A stretch of DNA of 64,000 nt. It comes from DB1 sp049323655 (lineage in GTDB: Bacteria > Desulfobacterota > Desulfobulbia > Desulfobulbales > SURF-16). How positions within the stretch are numbered: the stretch's first letter is position 1; each line of letters opens with the position of its first letter. Below the pieces are notes generated by a model. It ran no database searches, was not told where the DNA came from, and saw only the letters and a program-made list of their open reading frames with translations. Shown in pieces: positions 33,768 through 42,610 of this stretch. The stretch lies in the NCBI GenBank assembly GCA_049323655.1, contig JBMONO010000034.1, forward strand, positions 62,001-126,000, read 5' to 3'. A program made the position numbers and the translations under genes.

Positions 33768-34475
33768 ATGCGAACCGACCAGCGCCGGGCGGACCAGCTC
33801 CGCCCCATCTCTCTGCAGCACACTATTCAACCCAACGCCGACGCCTCTTTGCTCTTCAGGGTCGGTAACACCCATGTCATCTGCGCTGCCACGGTGGAAA
33901 ACGTCGTCCCTCCCTTCCTGAAGGACAAGGGCAGGGGATGGATTACCGCCGAATACGGCATGCTGCCCTGCTCCACCAGCACCAGGATGGCGAGGGAGGC
34001 GGTAAAGGGGCGGAGCGGCCGGACCCATGAGATTCAGCGTCTCATCGGCCGCTGCCTGCGCATGATGGTCAATCTCGGCGCCATCGGCGAACGGACCATC
34101 CGGGTGGACTGCGATGTGATCAACGCCGACGGCGGCACTCGCACCGCCGCCATCACCGGGGCGGCCCTGGTGGTGCGGCAGGCGCTTGTCCGGTTGCAGG
34201 AGCGCGGCGAACTGGAGCGGCTGCCGGAGATCCTGCCCCTGGCCGCGGTCAGCGCCGGCATCGTGGACGGCGAGCCGTTGCTTGATCTTGACTATCAGGA
34301 GGACTCCCGGGCAGAGGTGGACGCTAATTTCATCATGACCGGCGACGGTCGCTGGGTCGAGAGCCAGGCCACCGCCGAGGGGCGGCCTTTCCGGCCTGAG
34401 GAGTTCTTCCAACTGGCCGAGCTGGCGGGAAAGGGCATTCGTGAACTCCTTGCATTGTGGCGGGCCGGATCATGA
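33768..34475 (+). CDS. rph: Ribonuclease PH
   Basis: Phosphorolytic 3' exoribonuclease trimming tRNA precursors. The 235-residue protein has the start MRTDQRRADQLRPI, GRGWITAEYGMLPCSTSTR, the substrate-binding GRSGRTHEIQRLIGR arginines, DCDVINADGGTRTAAITG and LDLDYQEDSRAEVDANFIMTG, as in other RNase PH. The frame is open to 33645 but the ATG at 33768 matches the family start. It overlaps tgt by ATGA, and is divergent from the radical SAM fusion. Confidence 0.95.
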   Translation: MRTDQRRADQLRPISLQHTIQPNADASLLFRVGNTHVICAATVENVVPPFLKDKGRGWITAEYGMLPCSTSTRMAREAVKGRSGRTHEIQRLIGRCLRMMVNLGAIGERTIRVDCDVINADGGTRTAAITGAALVVRQALVRLQERGELERLPEILPLAAVSAGIVDGEPLLDLDYQEDSRAEVDANFIMTGDGRWVESQATAEGRPFRPEEFFQLAELAGKGIRELLALWRAGS

Positions 34476-35596
34476 CCTCGCCTTTCACCCTCACCGCCCG
34501 TTCATCGGAGTGTCCGGCCCGCTGCGGCGATCTTACCACCATGCACGGCACTATCCGTACCCCGGTCTTTATGCCGGTGGGCACTCAGGCCACGGTCAAG
34601 GGGATGACCCCGGAAAACCTGCGCGCGCTCGGGGCACAGATTATCCTTGCCAACACCTACCATCTGTTGATCCGGCCTGGCCATGAACTTATCGGCAATT
34701 TGGGCGGGCTGCACACTTTCATGAACTGGTCAGGGCCGATCCTCACCGACAGCGGCGGTTTTCAGATCTACAGTCTGCAGGAACTGGCCCGCATCAGAGA
34801 AGAGGGAGCGACGTTCAGGTCGCATCTCGACGGCGCCAGCCATTTTCTCAGCCCGGAGAAAGCGGTGGAGGTGCAGGAAGTCCTGGGCTCGGACATCATG
34901 ATGTGTCTCGATACCTGCATCCCCTATCCGGCCACCCGGGAACAGGCGGAGCAGGCCACCGCCCTCACCGCCCGCTGGGCCACACGTTGCCGGCTTGCCC
35001 GGAAAAAGCCGGGGCATCTTCTGTTCGGCATCATTCAGGGCGGCATGTATCCGGATCTGCGGGACCGGGCAGTTGAGGAGATTGTCGGCATCGGCTTTGA
35101 CGGTTACGCCCTGGGCGGACTGTCCGTCGGCGAGCCGCGCGAGGTCATGTATGCACTGACCGGCCATACTGCAGCCCTGCTGCCCGATGATCGGTCCAAG
35201 TACGTCATGGGGGTCGGTACCCCTGAGGATCTGGTGGAATGCGTTTTCCGGGGTATTGATATGTTCGACTGCGTCATGCCGACCCGCAACGCCCGCAACG
35301 GAATGCTCTTTACTTCTCAGGGTAAGCTTGTTATAAAAAATTCATGTTATCATAACGATCCGCAGCCCGTGGATGAGACCTGCGACTGCTATACCTGTCG
35401 GAACTATTCCCGCGCCTACTTGCGCCACCTGTATATGGCCAGGGAAATTATGGCCGCGCTGCTCAACACCATCCATAATCTGCATTATTTTGTTCATCTT
35501 ATGGCCGACATGCGCAGGGCCATCCGCGAAGATCGTTTTGTCAGCTTCAGAAACGAGTTTTATGCGCGGCGGGGGCAACAGCCTCCCCCGGCCTGA
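34472..35596 (+). CDS. tgt: Queuine tRNA-ribosyltransferase
   Basis: Exchanges guanine-34 of GUN-anticodon tRNAs for preQ1 on the way to queuosine. The 374-residue protein has LTDSGGFQIYSL with the general-acid Asp, GIIQGGMYPDLR, GYALGGLSVGE, the nucleophile segment FDCVMPTRNARNG, and the zinc site CDCYTCRNYSRAYLRHL plus a later His. The ATG at 34472 overlaps the stop of rph; the frame also extends to a GTG at 34457. yajC follows 98 bp later. Confidence 0.95.
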   Translation: MTSPFTLTARSSECPARCGDLTTMHGTIRTPVFMPVGTQATVKGMTPENLRALGAQIILANTYHLLIRPGHELIGNLGGLHTFMNWSGPILTDSGGFQIYSLQELARIREEGATFRSHLDGASHFLSPEKAVEVQEVLGSDIMMCLDTCIPYPATREQAEQATALTARWATRCRLARKKPGHLLFGIIQGGMYPDLRDRAVEEIVGIGFDGYALGGLSVGEPREVMYALTGHTAALLPDDRSKYVMGVGTPEDLVECVFRGIDMFDCVMPTRNARNGMLFTSQGKLVIKNSCYHNDPQPVDETCDCYTCRNYSRAYLRHLYMAREIMAALLNTIHNLHYFVHLMADMRRAIREDRFVSFRNEFYARRGQQPPPA

Positions 35597-35694
35597 GCAG
35601 ACTCGCACCGCGTATTTGCGCAGCAGTGCCTGCACCATGAACATCTGCACCCCACGGGATCCGATGTTCGCATAACACGATAAGGAGTCTTCAT

Positions 35695-36024
35695 ATGACC
35701 ACACTTGCCCACGCCGCCGATGCTGCGGCTCCCGCGGCCAGTCCTTTGGCCGGCTTTCTGCCCATGATCCTCATTTTTGTCGTCTTTTATTTTCTGCTCA
35801 TCCGGCCCCAGCAGAAAAAGGCCAAGGCCCAGCAGGAGTTTCTCGCCAATCTGAAAAAAGGCGATGAAGTCATCACCGGTGGCGGGCTGCACGGTAAGAT
35901 CACCGGCCTGACCGATACAGTGGTCACCCTGGAGGTCGCCGACAATGTTCGGGTCAAGGTGGCGCGCCAGTATATTCTCGGCGCTGCCGGCGGCAAGCAG
36001 GATCAGGCCTGCACCAGCGGATGA
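35695..36024 (+). CDS. yajC: Preprotein translocase accessory subunit YajC
   Basis: Small single-span inner-membrane protein of the SecDF-YajC complex, 109 residues. An Ala-rich periplasmic start precedes the transmembrane segment FLPMILIFVVFYFLLIRPQQKKAKAQQ, then a cytoplasmic beta domain with LKKGDEVITGGGLHGKITGL. AAGGAG lies at ideal distance from the ATG. In most bacteria secD and secF follow; here the next gene is a signalling hybrid, so secDF must be elsewhere. Confidence 0.93.
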   Translation: MTTLAHAADAAAPAASPLAGFLPMILIFVVFYFLLIRPQQKKAKAQQEFLANLKKGDEVITGGGLHGKITGLTDTVVTLEVADNVRVKVARQYILGAAGGKQDQACTSG

Positions 36025-36069
36025 GCCATCAATCGCTAGTTTCACCGTCGGTGAAGCAGAAAAAAACGA

Positions 36070-36090
36070 GCCCGCCATCGCATGGCGGGC
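36070..36090. other. Perfect 9-bp hairpin with T tract only on the minus strand
   Basis: Arms GCCCGCCAT and ATGGCGGGC with loop CGC. Read on the plus strand it follows an A7 tract and is not followed by T residues; read on the minus strand it is followed by TCG and seven T, the layout of an intrinsic terminator. No leftward gene is nearby, so it may guard against antisense transcription or act in yajC mRNA. Confidence 0.5.
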
Positions 36091-36211
36091 GATCTGTTAA
36101 AGAAACGGTCATGATGGCGGCTGCCATGAGTCGGTTATCATGGCCTTCGGGTGTTCTCGGGCGGCCATGCCCGTTCATGTCTAACGGGAGAGTCACGCTG
36201 ACCTGTTCGTT

Positions 36212-38956
36212 ATGCCGGAAAACTTTCTGACCCGCTCCTTTAATCTCGACAGCCTGCCCACCCTGCCTTCGGTGGCCATGGCGGCCATTCGTCTCATGGA
36301 GGGCGAGAATTCCACCTTTGATTCCCTGGCGGAGCTGCTGAAAAACGATCAGGTGCTTACCGGCAAGATTCTTCGCTATGCCAATTCCGTCCATGTCGGC
36401 GCCAGACGGGAAATCACCACCATTCCCCATGCCATCTCGGCGGTCGGCTTCAATGCCTTGCGGAGCATCATCCTCTCGGTGTCGATTTTTGACAGTTTTT
36501 CCGCCGCCACTGAACAGGAGGAGGAAAAACTGGTCCGTTTCTGGCTGCATGCCATCGGTGTCGCCGCCACTGCCGAGGCCCTGGCCCGCCGTCTCGACTT
36601 CCCTTCCCCGGATGAGGCCTATCTCTGCGGTCTGATTCATGATCTCGGCAAGCTCGTCTGCTATCAGCAGTTTCCCGACACCTTTTCCCGAATCTGCCAG
36701 GAGATCGAACAGCCCACCAGCGCTGCGGACAGCGTGTTGTCCCCCCTGGAAACCGAGCAGCTCATCGCCGGTTTCGATCATATCGATGTCGGCAAACTGA
36801 TTGGTGAACGCTACGGATTCCCCGATATCCTGACCCGCTCCATGTGGCTCCATCACCAGCCGGTCATCGAGCCGATCGCGCCGGATGTCGACCATTTGCC
36901 TCAGCTTGTCCGTTTTGCCGATGTCCTGTGCGTCACCCATAATGTCGGCTCCAGTTACTTTCTCACCGAGCGCCCGGTCTGCCATGACTCCTTTCGGCGC
37001 GCCCTCGAATATCTGGCCCGTCTCCATGGATTGAGCGGGCCTGATCTCCAGGATATTATGGAGAATGTCCATGCCAGGGTGGAGGATGTCTGCAAGATCC
37101 TCGGTTTCTGGAACAGAGACGAATACCGGCAGCTGCTGCGCACGGCCAATGTCAGCCTGGGCCGGATGAGCCTGCAGCTCGACGAAAACAACCAGGATCT
37201 CTTCGCCACCAACCGCATCCTCTCCGCCACCTGTCAGATGCATGAGCAACTCCATTCCGATCTCTCGCTGCGGGAGGCTGCGGAAATTGTCTGCCGTTCG
37301 GTGTGTGCGGCCTTTGAGGTGGAGCGGGCGCTTTGTCTGATCCGTGATCCGAAAGCGCACCGTTTCATCGGCGCCATTGTTGAACGGGACGTCTTTCACC
37401 CGGTCGAGCTGCCTTCCATTCTTGCCGATATGGTCCGGCGCAAAAACCATGCGACCCGCGACATTGAAATCGAGGCGGCAAACCGGCTGGAGCAGGCCAC
37501 CCACGACCTGGTGCATGGCAGAATCGACGAATCGCGCATGTTCAGCCTGTTGTCCGGGGCAAAATTTCTCGCCACCTTTTTTGTTGCGGACCGGAATTCC
37601 CGCTGGCGCAAGGAGCCGCTGCTCGGGCAGCTGCTGATCGATTTCAGCGACGGTCCTGATTGCATTCGTAACGGGATGACCGGTCTGCGCCAGAATTTTG
37701 AGGCATTTGCCGCCGCCGTCGGCACCGCCATTGACCGCCTGCTCCTTCAGCAGGCCCTTTCCGTGCAGGCGAGAAAACTGGCAGAGGCGTCCCGGCGGAT
37801 GGAACAGCAACAGCAACAGCTCTTTCATTCCCACCGGCTGGCCACGGTCGGCCATCTTGCCTATGGCATGGCCCATGAGATCAACAATCCGCTGACCGTG
37901 GTCTCCCTCAATCTCCAGCTGCTGAAGCGGATGCTGCCGACGGATACCCTCGAACCGGGCAAAAGGCTGGAAATAATCTCCGATCAGGTGGAGCGGATTG
38001 CCGGAGTGGTTAATAATCTGATGGCCTTTGCCAAACCGACCGAACCGAAATTCGGCCCGACCGAGGTAGCGGACGTCGTGAAAAAGGCGTTGCGGCTGAT
38101 GGAGAACCGCGGCGCCTTGGCCAGCATCACGGTGGACAACCAGCTCTCCGGCAAACTACCGCAGGTCATGGTCGATTCCCAGCAGATCGAGCAGGTCTTT
38201 CTTAATCTGTTCATCAACAGTTGCCAGGCCATGCCGCAGGGCGGCAGGCTGACCATCTCCGCCTTTGCCGCCAGCGAGCATATCGATGTTTTTGTCCGTG
38301 ACAGCGGCCATGGCATTGCCGCGCAGGATCTGACCAAAATCTTTGATCCCTTTTTCACGACCCGAATGGAAGGGGAGGGATCCGGACTCGGCCTGGCGGT
38401 CTCTCACACTATCATGGAGCACAACAAAGGCGCCCTCCAGGTGGAAAGTGAGCCTGGCCAGGGCACGACTTTTATCGTCCGTTTGCCCCTAGATAAGAGC
38501 GACCGCCTACGCGAGATGAAAAAAATTCTCCAGACCAGGAAAAAAGAGGACGCGGCCAAGGCGGGCGAAGGACGGCATCGGATTCTGGTGGTGGATGACG
38601 AAGAATCGCTCAATTCCGTGGTGCAGGAAACCTTGCGGGCCGCCGGCTACAGTGTTGACGGCGCCTATGACGGAGTGGAAGGCCTGGAAAAGCTGCGACA
38701 GGACAAATATGATGTCGTCCTGCTTGATCTGCGCATGCCGCGTAAGGACGGGCTGGCGGTGCTCAAATTCATCAAACAGGAATATCCGAACATCGCCGTA
38801 ATCATCATTACAGGCCATGCCTCTATGGCCGAGATTCAGGAAACTGCAGCCAAGGGGGCCTTTGCCTGCCTGAAAAAGCCCTTTCTCCTCGATCGGCTGC
38901 TTGACACCATTGCCCGGGCCATCAAGGGCAGGGAAGGCCGGGCGGCGGCATCGTGA
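36212..38956 (+). CDS. HDOD domain hybrid histidine kinase with C-terminal receiver
   Basis: A 914-residue cytoplasmic signalling protein. An N-terminal HDOD domain (about 10-215; LPTLPSVAMAAIRLM, LLKNDQVLTGKILRYANS, LIHDLGKLV) is followed by helical and GAF-like regions (about 330-510), a coiled stretch rich in Gln, then HisKA with the phospho-His in GMAHEINNPLTVV, HATPase_c (NLFINSCQAMPQGG, DSGHGIAAQDLTKIFDPFFTT, GSGLGLAVS) and a receiver domain (about 785-905; ILVVDDEES, VVLLDLRMPRKDG, GHASM, KKP). No membrane span is seen, so the input is intracellular. It overlaps the FlhG-like gene as TGATG; polar or motility-related control is a possible role. Confidence 0.88.
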   Translation: MPENFLTRSFNLDSLPTLPSVAMAAIRLMEGENSTFDSLAELLKNDQVLTGKILRYANSVHVGARREITTIPHAISAVGFNALRSIILSVSIFDSFSAATEQEEEKLVRFWLHAIGVAATAEALARRLDFPSPDEAYLCGLIHDLGKLVCYQQFPDTFSRICQEIEQPTSAADSVLSPLETEQLIAGFDHIDVGKLIGERYGFPDILTRSMWLHHQPVIEPIAPDVDHLPQLVRFADVLCVTHNVGSSYFLTERPVCHDSFRRALEYLARLHGLSGPDLQDIMENVHARVEDVCKILGFWNRDEYRQLLRTANVSLGRMSLQLDENNQDLFATNRILSATCQMHEQLHSDLSLREAAEIVCRSVCAAFEVERALCLIRDPKAHRFIGAIVERDVFHPVELPSILADMVRRKNHATRDIEIEAANRLEQATHDLVHGRIDESRMFSLLSGAKFLATFFVADRNSRWRKEPLLGQLLIDFSDGPDCIRNGMTGLRQNFEAFAAAVGTAIDRLLLQQALSVQARKLAEASRRMEQQQQQLFHSHRLATVGHLAYGMAHEINNPLTVVSLNLQLLKRMLPTDTLEPGKRLEIISDQVERIAGVVNNLMAFAKPTEPKFGPTEVADVVKKALRLMENRGALASITVDNQLSGKLPQVMVDSQQIEQVFLNLFINSCQAMPQGGRLTISAFAASEHIDVFVRDSGHGIAAQDLTKIFDPFFTTRMEGEGSGLGLAVSHTIMEHNKGALQVESEPGQGTTFIVRLPLDKSDRLREMKKILQTRKKEDAAKAGEGRHRILVVDDEESLNSVVQETLRAAGYSVDGAYDGVEGLEKLRQDKYDVVLLDLRMPRKDGLAVLKFIKQEYPNIAVIIITGHASMAEIQETAAKGAFACLKKPFLLDRLLDTIARAIKGREGRAAAS

Positions 38957-40011
38957 TGGATTCCCGCCTGCTCACCATAGACGATCTGGTCCGCCTCACC
39001 GGGCTTGAGGAGAGTCTGCTGCGCTATTACGAATCCGAATACGGCGACGCGTTGCCCGAAAAAATTCTCCAGGGCGGGGTACTCTATTTTGCCCCGGCCA
39101 GCGTTACCGCCTTTGCCGCTATCCATGCCCGCAACGACACCGGCGCCTTGCCTCAGCCGGTCGCCGCCTCCCGCGCCCGGGTCATTGCTGTTACCTCCGG
39201 CAAGGGAGGGGTGGGAAAAACCAACCTGGCCCTTAACCTGGCGGTGGAATGGCAGCGGCTGGGAAAAATGACGGTGGTGCTCGACGGCGACATGGGGCTC
39301 GCCAACATCCACCTGCTGGCCGGCATCACCCCACGCCACTGCCTTCTCGATCTCATGCGGGGCACGGCGGAACTGGCGGACATCATCGAGGCCGGGCCGG
39401 AAGGCATCGGCATCATTGCCGGCGGCAATGGACTGCTCTCTCTGGCCGACAGTAGTCGACAGGATCGGTTGCGGGTCATCGATGCGCTGATCGAGCTGGA
39501 AAAGGCGGCCGACATCATCGTCGTCGATACCGGCGCAGGCATGGGGCGGGGCGTGCGCGATTTTCTCATGGCCGCCGATGAAATTATCTTTGTCATCACG
39601 CCCGACATCACCTCGCTGACCGATGCCTATGGTCTGCTGAAGGGGTTGCACCAGGAAAATATGCCCCGCCGCCCCCTCTATCTGGTAGTCAATATGGCTA
39701 CCACTCTCAAACAGGCGGCGGATGCGGCCCGTCGTTTTGTCACCTGCGCCCGGGATTTTCTCGATCGCATCGTGATAAACAGCGGCTATATCCTCAAGGA
39801 TGCCACCGTGTCGCTGGCGACGGCGCGGCGCACCCCCCATGCGATCTACCGACCGGAGTCCCGGGTCAGCAAAAACACCCGGGCCATTGCCTGCAATCTC
39901 CTGCGCAGCGAGACAGACCGCAGTCGCGGCAGTTCCTCCTTCGGGCGCTATCTCAATCTTATTCGCGCCGCTCGGCCCGGGAGCCTGGCAACGGAGAGGA
40001 AAACGGCATGA
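38956..40011 (+). CDS. FlhG/MinD-like ATPase with N-terminal MerR-like helix-turn-helix
   Basis: A 351-residue protein. The first 60 residues (LLTIDDLVRLTGLEESLLRYYESEY) resemble a MerR-type helix-turn-helix, and residues 75-330 are a deviant-Walker ATPase: VTSGKGGVGKTNLALNLAVEW, VVLDGDMGLANIHLLAGI, and IIVVDTGAGMGRGVRDF. The DGDMGLAN motif is characteristic of FlhG (MinD-like flagellar number regulators). No flagellar gene is in the window, so it may act on another polar system. It overlaps the ExeA-like gene by ATGA. A GTG at 38953 is an alternative start. Confidence 0.85.
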   Translation: MDSRLLTIDDLVRLTGLEESLLRYYESEYGDALPEKILQGGVLYFAPASVTAFAAIHARNDTGALPQPVAASRARVIAVTSGKGGVGKTNLALNLAVEWQRLGKMTVVLDGDMGLANIHLLAGITPRHCLLDLMRGTAELADIIEAGPEGIGIIAGGNGLLSLADSSRQDRLRVIDALIELEKAADIIVVDTGAGMGRGVRDFLMAADEIIFVITPDITSLTDAYGLLKGLHQENMPRRPLYLVVNMATTLKQAADAARRFVTCARDFLDRIVINSGYILKDATVSLATARRTPHAIYRPESRVSKNTRAIACNLLRSETDRSRGSSSFGRYLNLIRAARPGSLATERKTA

Positions 40012-40874
40012 GCTCTTCCGGCTGGGCAGAAAAATTTGGGTTTTCCCGCAATCCCTTCAAGGACACCCTGAGCACCGATCTTTTTTACCGGACCAGACAG
40101 CACGAAGAGGCCCTGGTCAAGCTCCGCATCGGCATTGAGGACTGCCACGCCCTTATCCTGCTCAGCGGGGCCTCCGGCACCGGCAAAACCCTGCTTTCCC
40201 AGCTGGTGGTGCGTGAGTTGGGCGAGCGTTTCGCCACAGTGATTGTGCCGGTCTACCCGGAGATGGGCAAGGGAACCCTTCTTGATCGCATCCTGGCCGA
40301 GGCCGTCCCGGAGCGGCGGCAGGCGGCCAAAAGCGCCGATCAGCTCCTTCGTCAGCTGCAGGAGACGGCCTTGGCTCTTTACCAGAGCGGCAGGCGGCTG
40401 GTCATCGTCATTGACGAGGCCCATTTTCTGAAAGCCGATGCCCTCCATATCCTTCGCACCCTCTCCAACCTGGAAACAGAACAGGAAAAGCTGGTAACGG
40501 TTCTGCTTATCGCCGAAAAAGGGCTGAGTCGTCGATTGGCTCATCCCTCCTATGCTTCCCTGCGAAGCCGCATCACCTTTGCCGTGCAGCTTGAACCCCT
40601 GCAGCAGCGGGAAACAGAACAGTTCATCAAGTATCGGCTCCTTAAATGCGGCGCCTCTCCATCCCTCCTGACCTGCGATGCCTATACTGAAGCCCATCGG
40701 CTCAGCAACGGCATACCAAGGGAGATCAACCGCCTGCTCTACAACGGTTTTCTTGAGGCCATGAGCGGCAATCACCCAGTCCTGACCGGGGCACTGATGG
40801 CGACGGCGGGCCGGAAGGCAGGTCTGTACCATGTCCCGCATGCGTCGATTGCGACTCAGTCGGTCGCCCCGTAA
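40008..40874 (+). CDS. ExeA/GspA-like AAA ATPase
   Basis: AAA ATPase of 288 residues with Walker A SGASGTGKTLLSQ (53-65), Walker B LVIVIDEAHFL, and a sensor region LRSRITFAVQLEPLQ. The start EKFGFSRNPFKDT is typical of ExeA/GspA-type and TniB-like proteins. No membrane span or peptidoglycan-binding domain follows the ATPase core, so it lacks the usual GspA C-terminus. It is the third gene of the HDOD kinase-FlhG-ExeA operon. A type II secretion operon lies 18 kb away, but a link is only speculative. Confidence 0.8.
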   Translation: MSSSGWAEKFGFSRNPFKDTLSTDLFYRTRQHEEALVKLRIGIEDCHALILLSGASGTGKTLLSQLVVRELGERFATVIVPVYPEMGKGTLLDRILAEAVPERRQAAKSADQLLRQLQETALALYQSGRRLVIVIDEAHFLKADALHILRTLSNLETEQEKLVTVLLIAEKGLSRRLAHPSYASLRSRITFAVQLEPLQQRETEQFIKYRLLKCGASPSLLTCDAYTEAHRLSNGIPREINRLLYNGFLEAMSGNHPVLTGALMATAGRKAGLYHVPHASIATQSVAP

Positions 40875-41052
40875 GCGCTCGGGTGAGGGCGTCACCCCGG
40901 AGGAGCTGGCGGTGCTGATCGGTGCCGAGGCGACTGCGCCAGCCGATAAAGCGGGCCAGCAATCCGGCAAACCGGTACACCAAGGTAACCTGCCGGACCG
41001 AGAGTGATTTCAGGCCGCTCGTCGTGATCAGCACAGGAATGTCATCTTGCAA
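40726..41052 (-). CDS. Hypothetical protein, weak call, antisense to the end of the ExeA-like gene
   Basis: A 108-residue frame on the minus strand. Its first 55 codons (QDDIPVLITTSGLKSLSV, LVYRFAGLLARFIGWRSRLG) have GC-rich third positions like real genes here, and AAAGGA lies about 14 bases before the ATG. The latter half is Pro/Ser/Gly-rich and overlaps the ExeA-like gene, so it looks like antisense noise. A competing plus-strand frame exists at 40831. No family recognised. Confidence 0.25.
   Translation of the reverse strand: MQDDIPVLITTSGLKSLSVRQVTLVYRFAGLLARFIGWRSRLGTDQHRQLLRGDALTRALTGRPTESQSTHAGHGTDLPSGPPSPSVPRSGLGDCRSWPQENRCRAGG
40831..41007 (+). CDS. Hypothetical 58-residue basic protein, weak call
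   Basis: Starts with SRMRRLRLSRSPRKRSG and continues VTPEELAVLIGAEATAPADKAG to a TGA at 41007. Third positions are mostly G or C. It overlaps the end of the ExeA-like gene by 44 bp and is incompatible with the minus-strand frame at 40726-41052. No ribosome site stands out. Below the size at which coding can be judged by eye. Confidence 0.25.
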   Translation: MSRMRRLRLSRSPRKRSGEGVTPEELAVLIGAEATAPADKAGQQSGKPVHQGNLPDRE

Positions 41053-41356
41053 ATGGCGATCCTTTCGTGGCCGAGCCGGTCCATTTTCCCTTTGAGCGGA
41101 TGACTGCCGTCGCCTCGGGCTTTAGTTTAGAGCTTATCCACAAATAAATCTTTGATGCTCGCATCCGGCTTTTGGCCGCCTTTGCCCGTTGCTCAATCGC
41201 AAAATCTTCGCCGCAGCGCTGCTACGCCTGCGGTTTTGCTCAATCGCCCCGGTCAAATCCGTCGCAAAATCCGGCGCGATCCCTGAAAAGCTTATTTGTG
41301 GATAAGCTTTTAATTTTCTCGTTGTCTCTTCTTCTTTTCTTGCTGGCCCTTTCCGT
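41008..41356. other. Intergenic region of about 350 bp containing an inverted-repeat element
   Basis: Between the ExeA-like gene region and the U32 peptidase (convergent). It holds the element at 41131-41308. I recognise no gene, RNA or clear terminator outside that element. Confidence 0.6.
41131..41308. repeat. 178-bp element with perfect 17-bp terminal inverted repeats containing DnaA-box sequences
   Basis: The ends AGCTTATCCACAAATAA (41131-41147) and TTATTTGTGGATAAGCT (41292-41308) are exact reverse complements. Each contains TTATCCACA, the consensus DnaA 9-mer. The interior has partly repeated units: TTGCTCAATCGCAAAATC near 41189 and TTTTGCTCAATCGCC and TCGCAAAATCC near 41233 and 41262. 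No open frame of note. A MITE-like mobile remnant or a DnaA-titration site are the two readings. Confidence 0.65.
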
Positions 41357-42610
41357 TCAGGGGCAGGAGAGTTGAGTGCGCCGGATCAAGGTGTATGGCA
41401 GCCACTCTGCCTCCCGGTCCGGGGTCAGCACCACCCGACTGCCCGGATTGGCCTGGGACAGGGGGCGTCCCTCCGCCGTTTCCAGGGCCAGCACCCGAAA
41501 CGGAGTATTGGCGATGCCACGGCCCATGTACTCGAGGGTGTCGCCCGGTATGATGCGGTGGCGGACATCGACAAACGGTCTGGCGCCGCCGCTCAGGATC
41601 AGGGCAGCCGGACCGTAGGTCTGATCGACCTGGGCGCCGTTGTAACACATGTCATCCGCGCCGGGCGGGCCGGCAAAAAAATTCTCAGTATAGCCGCGAC
41701 TGCCGAGTTTGGCCATCTCCGCCATGAACGGCGGCGGCAGGGTGATGGCCGCCGCCGGAGCAGCCTGCAACGCCGCCCGAACATAATCGAGAGCGGCCCG
41801 ATAGACGCGGACAATGCCGCCGGCGTAATAGATGCCCTTCATCCGCCCCTCGATTTTGAGTGAATCCACCCCGGCCGCGAGCAGTTCCGGTAGACGCCTG
41901 ATCAGGCAGAGATCCTTGCTGTTGAAGATATATGTGCCGCGGCCGTCCTCCTCCACCGGAAAGAACTGGCCGGTCCGCTTTTCCTCCTGGAGTTGATAGC
42001 CGTATCGGCAGGGATGGGCACAGTTGCCCTGATTGGCGTCCCGGCCGGTCAGATAGAGGCTCAGCATGCAGCGGCCGGAGTAAGAGATGCAGAGGGCGCC
42101 GTGGACAAAGACCTCGAGTTTACAGGACAGGATTGCGCGCATTTCACGGATCTCGGCGAGTGAAAGTTCCCGGGCGAGATTGAGTCGGCTGACTCCCTGT
42201 TCCTGCCAGAAGAGGCCGCCTTCCACATTGGTGACATTGGCCTGGGTGGAGAGATGGATCGAGAGGGTCGGCGCCACCCGGCGGGCAATGCGCAGCACCC
42301 CCGGATCGGCGATGATAAGCCCGTCCACTCCGAACCGGGCCAGCTCGCCGATGCAGGCGGCGACGCCGTCGAGATCCCGGTTGTGGGCAAAGATGTTGAC
42401 CGCGGCAAAGACCCGCGCTCCTCGCTCATGAGCAAAGATGATGCCTTCCTGCAGTTCTTCGACGGAAAAATTGGCGGCATGAGCGCGCAGGCTGTAGTCC
42501 CTGGCGCCGAGATAGACGGCGTCCGCCCCGTAGGCAATGACGGTTTTCAGTTTTTCCAGGCTGCCGGCAGGGGCCAGCAGTTCACAGGGAAACGACAGGT
42601 GCTGTTCCAC
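41357..42610 (-). CDS. U32 family peptidase / tRNA or rRNA hydroxylation protein
   Basis: A 417-residue U32 protein, related to TrhP (YegQ) and RlhA (YhbU-type), which take part in RNA hydroxylation and bind an Fe-S cluster. Segments: ELLAPAGSLEKLKTVIAYGADAVYLG, IHLSTQANVTN, ARELSLAEI, and the cysteine motif GALCISYSGRCMLS plus GNCAHPCRYGYQL, followed by IFNSKDLCLI and SLKIEGRMK. The start is placed at a GTG (42610) preceded by GGGGAG; the frame is open to 42700. Near mnmA and mtaB on the opposite strand, in keeping with a tRNA-modification neighbourhood. Specific target not resolved. Confidence 0.85.
   Translation of the reverse strand: MEQHLSFPCELLAPAGSLEKLKTVIAYGADAVYLGARDYSLRAHAANFSVEELQEGIIFAHERGARVFAAVNIFAHNRDLDGVAACIGELARFGVDGLIIADPGVLRIARRVAPTLSIHLSTQANVTNVEGGLFWQEQGVSRLNLARELSLAEIREMRAILSCKLEVFVHGALCISYSGRCMLSLYLTGRDANQGNCAHPCRYGYQLQEEKRTGQFFPVEEDGRGTYIFNSKDLCLIRRLPELLAAGVDSLKIEGRMKGIYYAGGIVRVYRAALDYVRAALQAAPAAAITLPPPFMAEMAKLGSRGYTENFFAGPPGADDMCYNGAQVDQTYGPAALILSGGARPFVDVRHRIIPGDTLEYMGRGIANTPFRVLALETAEGRPLSQANPGSRVVLTPDREAEWLPYTLIRRTQLSCP

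Noticed and set aside
36029..37876. Long minus-strand open frame (615 codons) opposite the HDOD kinase gene
   Set aside because: It is the complement of a conserved coding sequence in GC-rich DNA, has no recognisable domain and no ribosome site; the plus-strand gene has clear domains across the whole stretch.
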